From an uncultured Opitutia bacterium (lineage in GTDB: Bacteria > Verrucomicrobiota > Verrucomicrobiia > Opitutales > UBA953): DNA of 6,878 bases. Shown one piece after another: positions 1-5,414 of the stretch. The position numbers and the translations under genes are program-made. The notes beneath the pieces are model-generated. The model saw nothing but the letters and a program-made list of their open reading frames with translations. It ran no database searches and was not told where the DNA came from. The stretch spans positions 1-6,878 of the forward strand of contig CALNBE010000103.1 of the NCBI GenBank assembly GCA_937874455.1. Direction: 5' to 3'. Within the stretch, counting starts at the first letter, position 1; every line of letters begins with the position of its first letter.

Positions 1-1185
1 GCAGATGCGCTCCACGGCCTTGTCAAAAACCTCCTGGCCGCGGACAATCTCGATTTCCAGGCGAAGGAAATACAGCGGCAACCGCCATTTTCGCGCGGGA
101 TCAATGCGCACCGCGTCCTTTTCCGTGGTGACAACAAATTCCGCGTCGCTGGCCATCGCCTCGTCAAACACGTCCACCAAATCCTCCTCGGAGAAACGAT
201 GGTGATCGAGAAAACGCTGGTTATATAGAATCTGCGCGCCGAACTGGCGGACAAAATCCTCGAAGCGCTCCGGCGTCGCAATGCCGCTGAAGGTCGCGAC
301 CCGCTTTCCTTTGAGGTAGTCGAGCGGCAGCATCACCAGCCCATCCAGCGAGCTGAGCAGCTTGGGCTTGTGGGCGCATTCGATGATTTCCACCGCGGGA
401 TGGTGCTTGTGGATCAGCGCCTCCAGCTCGTCACTCGGCGAACCGTCCGATTTGGTGAGAAACACGTAGGTGCCGCGTCGGACGTTTTCCACCGGCTCCC
501 GTAAAATGCCACGCGGCAGTAGGCAACCGTTGCCAAAGGGATTGGTCTTGTCCACGAGGAGCAAATTGATCTGCCCGCGTAGCGGCAGGTATTGCATCCC
601 GTCGTCGAGCAAAATGGTGTCGATGCGAAAACGCTTCAGTGCAAACGCCCCGGCCTCGACCCGGTTCCGGTGCACGATCACCACCATCCCCAGCGGGAGC
701 AGATTGCGCGCCAGCATGTAAGGCTCGTCGCCCGCCTCGTCCGACTCCAACAGCAGGCGTTTTCCGTCGGAAACCACGCGTGGGTCGGGTTTTTTCCCCT
801 GGGTCAGCCAGCGCCAAAATTTACGAAACAGCGGATCCGAACGGCTCTTGTACCCACGGCTCAAAATGGCCACCCGCCGCCCGCGCTCCGAGAGTACCCG
901 CGCCATCTTCTCCGTCACCGGCGTTTTTCCGGTGCCGCCCACGGTAAGATTGCCCACCACCACCACCTTGCACCCCAACGGCGTGTCGTGCAGAATCCGG
1001 TTGTCGTAGAGGAAAAACCGCCCCTTTACTGCCAAGGTAAACGCGCGGGAAAGACCCTTGAGAAACGCCGCATACAACCGCACGGCTGGCGTGCGCGGGC
1101 CGCGGTCGTAGAGCACATCCGCCGTGAAATGGACAAAACGCTCGGCCTGAAGTTTGATGAGCTGCTGGAACCGCGGGAGAATCAT
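1..1185 (-). CDS. lpxK: LpxK, tetraacyldisaccharide 4'-kinase (C-terminus beyond window)
   Basis: LpxK phosphorylates the 4' position of the tetraacyl disaccharide-1-phosphate intermediate of lipid A with ATP, at the cytoplasmic face of the inner membrane. Reading leftwards from the ATG at 1185, 395 codons are open and no stop occurs before the window edge. Visible motifs are a P-loop, VGNLTVGGTGKTP (about residues 77-89), SRGYKS (109-114), GDEP (152-155), the Walker B-like ILLDDGMQ (191-198), RGILREP (225-231) and TTEKDAVR (353-360). All match the LpxK order. The P-loop sits about 25 residues later than in E. coli LpxK as I remember it, so there is an N-terminal extension with a hydrophobic/basic stretch near 35-60. 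An extra segment of about 20 residues lies between the GYKS and DEP motifs. No Shine-Dalgarno precedes the ATG; the leader is T/C-rich. The gene is divergent from panD and appears to lead its own transcript. The start is inferred and the identity is very secure. Confidence 0.95.
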   Translation of the reverse strand, partial: MILPRFQQLIKLQAERFVHFTADVLYDRGPRTPAVRLYAAFLKGLSRAFTLAVKGRFFLYDNRILHDTPLGCKVVVVGNLTVGGTGKTPVTEKMARVLSERGRRVAILSRGYKSRSDPLFRKFWRWLTQGKKPDPRVVSDGKRLLLESDEAGDEPYMLARNLLPLGMVVIVHRNRVEAGAFALKRFRIDTILLDDGMQYLPLRGQINLLLVDKTNPFGNGCLLPRGILREPVENVRRGTYVFLTKSDGSPSDELEALIHKHHPAVEIIECAHKPKLLSSLDGLVMLPLDYLKGKRVATFSGIATPERFEDFVRQFGAQILYNQRFLDHHRFSEEDLVDVFDEAMASDAEFVVTTEKDAVRIDPARKWRLPLYFLRLEIEIVRGQEVFDKAVERIC

Positions 1186-1202
1186 GAAGGAAGAAACAAC
1201 AA

Positions 1203-1231
1203 GCTGTAGCCGTAAAGGGATTGACGGGCAA
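1203..1231 (-). promoter_or_regulatory. possible lpxK promoter
   Basis: On the minus strand TTGCCC (1231-1226) and TACAGC (1208-1203) are 17 bases apart, a sigma70-like spacing, and lie just upstream of the lpxK start at 1185. The -10 match is only 3 of 6, so this is a weak call that rests mainly on position in a short divergent gap. Confidence 0.28.
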
Positions 1232-1251
1232 GCGCGCGCGTCTGCTAATAG
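1221..1251 (+). promoter_or_regulatory. possible panD promoter
   Basis: TTGACG (1221-1226, 5 of 6 to the -35 consensus) is followed after 19 bases by TAATAG (1246-1251, weak -10). Transcription would begin about 15 bases before the panD ATG at 1274. This fits that start and argues against starts further upstream. It overlaps the possible lpxK promoter on the other strand, so the two could compete for polymerase. Confidence 0.38.
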
Positions 1252-1273
1252 CCCTCTCCAACAAAAACAGGAC

Positions 1274-1672
1274 ATGCAAGTCAACATATTGCGGGCCAAA
1301 ATCCTTCGCGCCGAAGTCACCGACGCGAAATTGCACTACGAGGGCAGTCTCGCCATCGACAGCGAAATCATGCAGCTGGTCGGCATTCTCCCCCACGAAA
1401 AAATTCTCGTCAGCAACATTTCCAATGGCGAACGCTTCGAGACCTACGCCATCCCCGCCCCCGCCGGCTCCCGCACGTTTTCCCTCAACGGTGCCACCGC
1501 TCACTTGGGCAAGCTGGGAGACTTGCTGGTCATCATGACTTTCACCTGGATCGAGGAAAAAGAGGCCACCGCCCACGAACCGCGGGTGGTGGTTTTCTCC
1601 GAGACCAATGATCGGATTCTCAAGCTGACCAATCCCGCCGCGCCCGCACTGGTCGCGTCCTTCCGGCAGTAA
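1274..1672 (+). CDS. panD: PanD, aspartate 1-decarboxylase
   Basis: PanD converts L-aspartate to beta-alanine and CO2 for pantothenate (CoA) synthesis in the cytoplasm. The family is made as a proenzyme that cuts itself between Gly24 and Ser25, and Ser25 becomes the pyruvoyl cofactor. Starting at the ATG at 1274, the 132-residue protein keeps E. coli numbering exactly: Lys9, Tyr22-Glu23-Gly24-Ser25, Asn51-Gly52 with Arg54, Thr57-Tyr58, and Asn72-Gly73. The usual family length is about 126 residues. The frame is open further upstream, with ATGs at 1154 and 1184, but those would overlap lpxK and add residues with no family match. An AGGA lies only 1-2 bases before the ATG, too close to act as a normal ribosome site. 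The aminotransferase follows after 54 bases on the same strand, probably co-transcribed. The gene looks intact and able to self-process. Confidence 0.96.
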   Translation: MQVNILRAKILRAEVTDAKLHYEGSLAIDSEIMQLVGILPHEKILVSNISNGERFETYAIPAPAGSRTFSLNGATAHLGKLGDLLVIMTFTWIEEKEATAHEPRVVVFSETNDRILKLTNPAAPALVASFRQ

Positions 1673-1684
1673 AATTTCCTCCGC
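1672..1684 (+). repeat. AAATTTCCTCCGC element, panD/aminotransferase gap
   Basis: An exact 13-base copy of the recurring word AAATTTCCTYYGC begins on the last base of the panD stop codon, 42 bases before the next ATG. The same word recurs at 2817, 3300 (hpnC interior), 6151 and 6633, always in this orientation on the plus strand. The function is unknown. Confidence 0.6.
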
Positions 1685-1726
1685 GCCTCCTTTCGCTTCA
1701 CTCACTCATACTCCTGATTTTTCACC

Positions 1727-2806
1727 ATGAGCTACCGTCTCTACATTCCCGGTCCCATAACCGTGTCCGACGACACCTTTCGCGCCATGACGCAAGGCAT
1801 GATCGGCCACCGTTCCAAGGACTTCGTCAAACTCTACGAGAGCGTCCAGCCCGGCCTGCAAAAGATCATGGCCACGCAGGACCCTGTTTACCTCAGCACC
1901 AGCAGCTCTTGGGGCGTCATGGAGGGTGCCATCCGCAATATCGTCGGCAAAAAAGTGCTCTGCTGCATGAACGGCGCTTTTTCCGACAAATGGCTCGACG
2001 TCGCCAAACGCTGCGGCAAGGAGGCCGTGGGCCTGAAATTCGACTGGGGAAAACCCGTCTGCCCCGATGCCGTCCGCAAGGAACTTTCCGCCGGGGGCTT
2101 TGACGCCATCACCCTCATCCACAGCGAAACCTCCACCGGCACTCTCAGCCCGCTCGCCGACATCATGCAAGTGGTGCGCGAATTTCCCGAGGTGATCAGC
2201 ATCGTCGATACCGTCAGTTCCTTCACCACCGTCCCGGTGCTCAAGGACGAACTGGGCGTCGATGTGATGCTCTCCGGTTCGCAAAAAGCCCTCGCCCTGC
2301 CGCCGGGTCTCGCCCTGCTCTCCGTCAGCGAGCGCGCCCGCCAGCGCGCCGCCGCGCAAACCGACCGGGGTTACTATTTCGACTTCCTCGAATTTCAGGC
2401 CAACCACGAAAAGGGCATGACGCCCTCCACGCCGGCCATCAGCCTCATCTACGCGCTCCAGCACAAGGTCGCCCAAATCCTGGCCGAGGGCATCGAAAAC
2501 CGCTACGCCCGCCACCTGCGCCTCAACGAAAAAGTCCGCGCCTGGGGCAAGGCCCGCGGGTTCTCCCTCTTCCCCGGCGAGCAATTCGGCACCCGCGGCC
2601 TCAACTGCTTTAACAACGACCGCGAGGTCAGCCTCGAAGCCGTCAACCAGGCCCTCAAGAGCCGCTTCAACCTCGTGATCGACGGCGGTTATGGGAAGCT
2701 GAAGGGGAAAACCTTCCGCATCTCCAACATGGGCGACGAGACCGACGCCACCATCGACGCCCTCATCGGTGCGCTCGACACGGTCTTCGGCGAGCTTGGT
2801 GCCTGA
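1727..2806 (+). CDS. class V PLP-dependent aminotransferase (alanine-glyoxylate/serine-pyruvate type)
   Basis: This is a 359-residue fold-type I aminotransferase of the class V group, which includes alanine-glyoxylate, serine-pyruvate and some phosphoserine aminotransferases. The N-terminal YIPGPITVSD and GHRSKDF (27-33) are typical of the group. So are HSETSTG (132-138), the PLP-ring aspartate in VDTVSS (Asp161), the Schiff-base lysine in SGSQKAL (Lys187), TPSTPAIS (232-239), and a C-terminal FRISNMGD (330-337) whose Arg331 should bind the substrate carboxylate. The length is normal and nothing is missing. Sequence alone does not fix the amino donor or acceptor. Its place after panD suggests a link to small amino-acid or glyoxylate metabolism, but that is inference. 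The start has no Shine-Dalgarno; the leader is T/C-rich (TCCTGATTTTTCACC before ATG). A strong terminator follows. Confidence 0.9.
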   Translation: MSYRLYIPGPITVSDDTFRAMTQGMIGHRSKDFVKLYESVQPGLQKIMATQDPVYLSTSSSWGVMEGAIRNIVGKKVLCCMNGAFSDKWLDVAKRCGKEAVGLKFDWGKPVCPDAVRKELSAGGFDAITLIHSETSTGTLSPLADIMQVVREFPEVISIVDTVSSFTTVPVLKDELGVDVMLSGSQKALALPPGLALLSVSERARQRAAAQTDRGYYFDFLEFQANHEKGMTPSTPAISLIYALQHKVAQILAEGIENRYARHLRLNEKVRAWGKARGFSLFPGEQFGTRGLNCFNNDREVSLEAVNQALKSRFNLVIDGGYGKLKGKTFRISNMGDETDATIDALIGALDTVFGELGA

Positions 2807-2809
2807 GCC

Positions 2810-2829
2810 GCAAAGGAAATTTCCTCCGC
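2810..2829. repeat. head-to-head palindromic copy of the TTTCC element
   Basis: Two half-sites meet with no spacer. The core AGGAAATTTCCT (2814-2825) is a perfect 12-base palindrome, flanked by GCAA on the left and CCGC on the right, so two base pairs mismatch before the outer GC/GC pair. It lies 3 bases after the aminotransferase stop codon and directly before the terminator. It is the clearest dyad form of the repeated word. Confidence 0.6.
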
Positions 2830-2830
2830 C

Positions 2831-2858
2831 AAAGGCAACCCCACCGGGTTGCCTTTTT
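2831..2858 (+). terminator. rho-independent terminator of the panD-aminotransferase unit
   Basis: A perfect 11-base-pair stem, AAAGGCAACCC (2831-2841) with GGGTTGCCTTT (2846-2856), closes a CACC loop and runs into five Ts (2854-2858). It starts 24 bases after the aminotransferase stop codon. The reverse strand has three Ts ending its stem, so weak two-way action in this convergent gap is possible. Confidence 0.88.
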
Positions 2859-2974
2859 CCATGCTCTTCATCGAGCAGGCACCTAACGCATCGACACCTC
2901 CAAAAGTTTTCAAACCACCGAGGAGCAATTGCAAACTTGCAAAAAGTGGCCGTAAGACTGGGACAGATTTCTGA

Positions 2975-3006
2975 TTTTCCTTTGGCCGCAAAGCCTCAAA
3001 GGAAAA
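2975..3006. repeat. 10-bp perfect inverted repeat in the convergent spacer
   Basis: TTTTCCTTTG (2975-2984) and CAAAGGAAAA (2997-3006) are exact reverse complements separated by 12 bases. The arms are the window's TTTCC word in the opposite arrangement from the head-to-head palindromes. It lies about 50 bases past the hpnC stop codon, so it may act as a 3' hairpin for that transcript, though there is no long T run. Confidence 0.6.
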
Positions 3007-3013
3007 CGCCGAT

Positions 3014-3026
3014 TCCCGCATCGGGA
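3014..3026 (-). terminator. weak candidate terminator hairpin after hpnC
   Basis: TCCCG (3014-3018) and CGGGA (3022-3026) pair around a 3-base loop, 29 bases past the hpnC stop on the minus strand. A TTTTCC run follows only after six more bases. The stem is short and the T tract displaced, so this is a low-confidence call. It could act together with the inverted repeat just beyond it. Confidence 0.28.
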
Positions 3027-3054
3027 CCGTGCAGCGTTGAGAGCAAGTCAGCCA

Positions 3055-3927
3055 CTACAGTGGAAGCAGAGCCCGTCCGAGCAGTCGCAATTTGTCGCCG
3101 CGCCGGATTTTTGGCCGGGTCCGCACGGTGTCGTAATCGAGTTCGCGGATTTTTTGCAAAATGGCCGTGCCGCCGAGCCAGGTGACGCGGATTTCCAAGC
3201 TGAGGGGAAAACGCAGCGAGCCGGGCAACGGGCGACCTTGGTCGAAAATTTCCTGAGTGCGCTCGACGTTGAAGCGGATGCACTCGCGCAGCGCCGGGGA
3301 AATTTCCTTTGCGCCAATTTCCTCCACTGTCGCGCCGCAACGCGTCAGATCCTCCAGCGGCAAATAAACGCGCCGGTCTTTTTTCCAGTCCACCGCCACG
3401 TCCTGCCAGAAGTTCGCCAGTTGGAGCGCGGTGCAGATCGCGTCCGATTGCGCGAAGCGTTCCGCGTCGTGGTAGCCGTGGAGCAAAAGCACCAGCCGCC
3501 CGACGGGATTGGCGCTGCGGCGGCAGTAGTCGAGCACTTCGGCAAAGTCCGCGTAACGCCGCTTGGTCACGTCCTGCGCGAAGGCCGAGGTCAGGTCGAG
3601 GCACAGTTGCGGGTCGATGGAAAAACGCCGGAGGGTGTCGCCGAGCGCGAGGAAAATCCAGGCCGTTTCCTCCGCCAGCGGTTTTCCTTCCGCCGCCGCG
3701 AGGCACTGCGTGTCCATCGTTTTGAGCGCGTCCAGCCGGGCCTCGACGGATTGCGCGTCGGGCAGGCCGTAGCCTTCGTCGGCAATGTCGTCGGCAGTGC
3801 GGGCAAAGGCATAAATCGCCGCGACATGGGGCCGGAGCCGCCGCGGGATCAGCCGGGCCACCGGAAAGTTTTCGTAATGGGTGCGCGCAAGTTGCGTGCA
3901 GCGGGCGTAGGATTCTGCGAGTGTCAC
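3055..3927 (-). CDS. hpnC: HpnC-type squalene-pathway synthase (squalene/phytoene synthase family)
   Basis: This 290-residue protein is a trans-isoprenyl-diphosphate head-to-head synthase. The first aspartate motif DDIADE (46-51) lies in YAFARTADDIADEG and the second is QDVAVD (175-180) in NFWQDVAVDWKKDR. SHYENFPV-like HYENFPVA (18-24) near the N-terminus followed by RRLRPHVAAIYAF is characteristic of HpnC rather than plant-type phytoene synthases. In the HpnCDE route, HpnD makes presqualene diphosphate from farnesyl diphosphate, HpnC turns it into hydroxysqualene, and HpnE reduces that to squalene for hopanoids. The start is a GTG at 3927; no in-frame ATG lies close upstream, and alignment to the family begins at once. 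Partner genes hpnD, hpnE and shc are not in the window. It follows the PepSY gene by 123 bases and may be co-transcribed. Another head-to-head condensation function cannot be excluded. Confidence 0.87.
   Translation of the reverse strand: MTLAESYARCTQLARTHYENFPVARLIPRRLRPHVAAIYAFARTADDIADEGYGLPDAQSVEARLDALKTMDTQCLAAAEGKPLAEETAWIFLALGDTLRRFSIDPQLCLDLTSAFAQDVTKRRYADFAEVLDYCRRSANPVGRLVLLLHGYHDAERFAQSDAICTALQLANFWQDVAVDWKKDRRVYLPLEDLTRCGATVEEIGAKEISPALRECIRFNVERTQEIFDQGRPLPGSLRFPLSLEIRVTWLGGTAILQKIRELDYDTVRTRPKIRRGDKLRLLGRALLPL
3291..3314. repeat. imperfect palindromic copy of the TTTCC element inside hpnC
   Basis: A 24-base imperfect palindrome has a perfect GGAAATTTCC core (3298-3307), three mismatched pairs on each side, and GCGC ends. 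Its right half is AAATTTCCTTTGC (3300-3312), the same 13-base word found next to the dtd start. On the coding strand it encodes the AKEIS part of HpnC, so the word is tolerated or favoured within coding sequence. Confidence 0.5.
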
Positions 3928-3994
3928 CGTTAAAACACGCCGCAGCCAAAGGTTTTGCCGCGCGAGTGCAATGCCTTTGCGGCATGCGGGCCGC

Positions 3995-4032
3995 GCGAAG
4001 GAAAAATTCCCCCGCGAAAAAAATTCCTTTGC
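3995..4032. repeat. spaced inverted pair of TTTCC-type words between PepSY gene and hpnC
   Basis: GCGAAGGAAAAATT (3995-4008) faces AAATTCCTTTGC (4021-4032) across 12 bases, giving GCRAAGGAA arms that match in 8 of 9 positions. It occupies the 123-base gap between the two minus-strand genes. One arm reads ATTTTTCCTTCGC towards hpnC, the same orientation relative to its gene as the plus-strand intergenic copies. Confidence 0.45.
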
Positions 4033-4050
4033 CCGGGCCTGACCGGAGAA

Positions 4051-5223
4051 TCAAGTGGTTTTCTTCTTTTTGAAAAACCGCCGCCAGGTCAGCGCGAAGC
4101 CCGTCCAGACCAGCACGCAGCCGGCCAGCGAAATCAGAGCCGCGAGCAATTCTCCCCAAAAGCCAAAGGCCATTCCGGAATGCAGCCAGCGCATCCAGAT
4201 TTTCCACCGACCGCCGCGGTTGATGTCCTCGAAAGTCTGGGTGAACAAAATTTCGCCCCGATACGGGTGCACAAACAACTCCGCGTAATCGTAAATCGGC
4301 AGCCACTCGCCCACCCCCAGCACCGTCATTTTCAACACGGCGGGCGGATCCTGCGGCGCGGGCAGCGTGAGGAGAAGCGAATCCCATTCCGGATAGGCGG
4401 CGGTGGCCGTCCGCACGGCGTTTTCCAGCACCAGCGGCGACGCCCCGGACTCCGGCGGGGCAATCACAAATTCCGGGGGCGGATTGGCGGAGGGGCGACC
4501 TTTTTTCTTCACCGGCGGCGGATCCCCCGCGAGTTTGAAAGTCCAGTCCGTCGCCCAGTCGTAGCCGAGAATTATCCCCGAGACGCACAAAACGAGCATC
4601 GGCAGCAGTGTCCAAAATCCAAACACATTGTGCCAGTTCCAGTCGCGGGTTTTTCCTTTTGCTCCGCGAATGAACCAGGCACCGGTCTTGAAGGCCCGCC
4701 ATGTCCAGTGCCGGGGCCACCATAGCCAGATGCCGGAGAGCGAAAGGAAAACCATCGCGCCTGTCGCGATGCCCACCGCGTATTTCCCCCATACTTTTCC
4801 TCCGCCCGGCAGAGCCAGGTTGCGGTGAATTTCCACCAGCCCCATCGCCACTTGAAATGTCCAGAGATCGCCGGTGGACTTGATTTCCCCGGTGTAGGGA
4901 TTCACCGCCACGGGGTCTTGATACCAGCCGTAGTTGAGCTGCACGGCCTGATCCGGTGCGGAGGAAATGGTCATGTACTTCGGCGACTTTTCCGGATTGT
5001 GCGCCCACACTTTGGCCAAAATTTCGTCGGCACTCAGCCGGAGGCCTTCGCCAACTTCCACCCGTCCGGCGGATTCCTCCGCGTGGTGGTGCGCTTCGTG
5101 CGCCAGAAAAAACAGCGCGGCAGTCAGGCAAACGACAAAGAGTATCACCCCGGCGAAAATGCCGATGGCGAGGTGCAGCCAAAAACAAATGCGGCGCAGG
5201 CGGTGGAAAAAGGTGGTGGCCAT
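4051..5223 (-). CDS. PepSY-associated four-helix membrane protein (possible ferric/haem reductase type)
   Basis: This is a 390-residue inner-membrane protein. Hydrophobic segments lie at about residues 13-40, 146-169, 199-221 and 352-378. A large soluble region (about 41-145) carries a PepSY-like stretch ending in DPVAVNPYTGEIKSTGD, and a second soluble region (about 225-345) has YAELFVHPYRGEILFTQTFED, which again resembles PepSY. Histidines at helix edges, His17 (FWLHL), His133 (EIHRNL), His198 (NWHN) and His348 (WLHSG), are the pattern expected for haem or metal ligands. Family members such as FoxB and FpvG reduce siderophore-bound iron. The C-terminus is basic (RRFFKKKKTT), consistent with a cytoplasmic tail. 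The ATG at 5223 is chosen because HRLRRICFWLHL follows directly; an in-frame ATG at 5349 would add 42 unrelated residues. No TonB receptor or siderophore gene is in view, so the iron role is inferred from family only. Confidence 0.84.
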   Translation of the reverse strand: MATTFFHRLRRICFWLHLAIGIFAGVILFVVCLTAALFFLAHEAHHHAEESAGRVEVGEGLRLSADEILAKVWAHNPEKSPKYMTISSAPDQAVQLNYGWYQDPVAVNPYTGEIKSTGDLWTFQVAMGLVEIHRNLALPGGGKVWGKYAVGIATGAMVFLSLSGIWLWWPRHWTWRAFKTGAWFIRGAKGKTRDWNWHNVFGFWTLLPMLVLCVSGIILGYDWATDWTFKLAGDPPPVKKKGRPSANPPPEFVIAPPESGASPLVLENAVRTATAAYPEWDSLLLTLPAPQDPPAVLKMTVLGVGEWLPIYDYAELFVHPYRGEILFTQTFEDINRGGRWKIWMRWLHSGMAFGFWGELLAALISLAGCVLVWTGFALTWRRFFKKKKTT

Positions 5224-5414
5224 GAAATTTTGCGGGTCGGAAAAACGGAGGGTCGGAGGAAAAGGCGCGCGGGGATATTTTTCAATAAAAACAAGAGATT
5301 GAGTCTCCTTATCTTGAAAGTGTTCAGCAAGTTCCCCTTGCTCCGCCAAGAGAATCGCTTGCCTCGTGGCGGAAATTCGGCAGGTCTCTTTCCTTTTCCC
5401 CGTTGCACTGTCAC
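5224..5414. promoter_or_regulatory. divergent intergenic region with two hairpins
   Basis: This gap must hold the promoters of the PepSY gene (minus) and the kinase-fold gene (plus). It contains the longest AT-rich patch of the window (about 5278-5320). Two inverted repeats lie to its right: AGCAAG (5326-5331) with CTTGCT (5337-5342), and CCGCCA (5343-5348) with TGGCGG (5367-5372). I find no good -35/-10 pair and no clear 19-base Fur box. The plus-strand leader before the kinase ATG is T/C-rich (CTCTTTCCTTTTCCCC). Confidence 0.4.

Noticed and set aside
761..773. TTTCCG-T-CGGAAA inverted repeat inside lpxK
   Set aside because: It is a short coding-region coincidence explained by two nearby TTTCC/GGAAA words; no regulatory position.
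1154..1273. Longer PanD starts at ATG 1154 or 1184
   Set aside because: They overlap lpxK and the candidate promoters and add residues absent from PanD; the 1274 start restores Gly24-Ser25 numbering.
592..1705. Open frames antisense to lpxK (592-1209, plus) and to panD (821-1705, minus)
   Set aside because: The opposite strands carry complete LpxK and PanD motifs, while these frames have low-complexity His/Arg/Gly-rich translations.
1706..2584. 292-codon open frame antisense to the aminotransferase
   Set aside because: It is a mirror of GC-rich codons in the real gene; the translation has no recognisable motif.
2861..2974. 37-codon plus-strand frame in the convergent spacer
   Set aside because: It begins two bases after the terminator T tract, has no ribosome site, and its translation (MLFIEQAPNASTPPK...) shows no family signal.
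3971..3985. ATGCC/GGCAT hairpin upstream of hpnC as a terminator
   Set aside because: The stem is only five pairs, has no T tract on either strand, and lies in the hpnC leader.
2996..5188. 730-codon open frame on the minus strand across hpnC and the PepSY gene
   Set aside because: It overlaps two well-supported genes in another frame and translates to Arg/Ala/Gly-rich sequence without any domain. Long shadow frames are common at this GC content.
5281..5320. Fur box before the PepSY gene
   Set aside because: The AT-rich patch has CTTATCTTGAA but no second half matching the 19-base Fur consensus.
5224..5349. Longer start of the PepSY protein at 5349
   Set aside because: The 42 added residues precede the typical HRLRR-helix start and have no membrane or signal character; they would fill most of the divergent gap.
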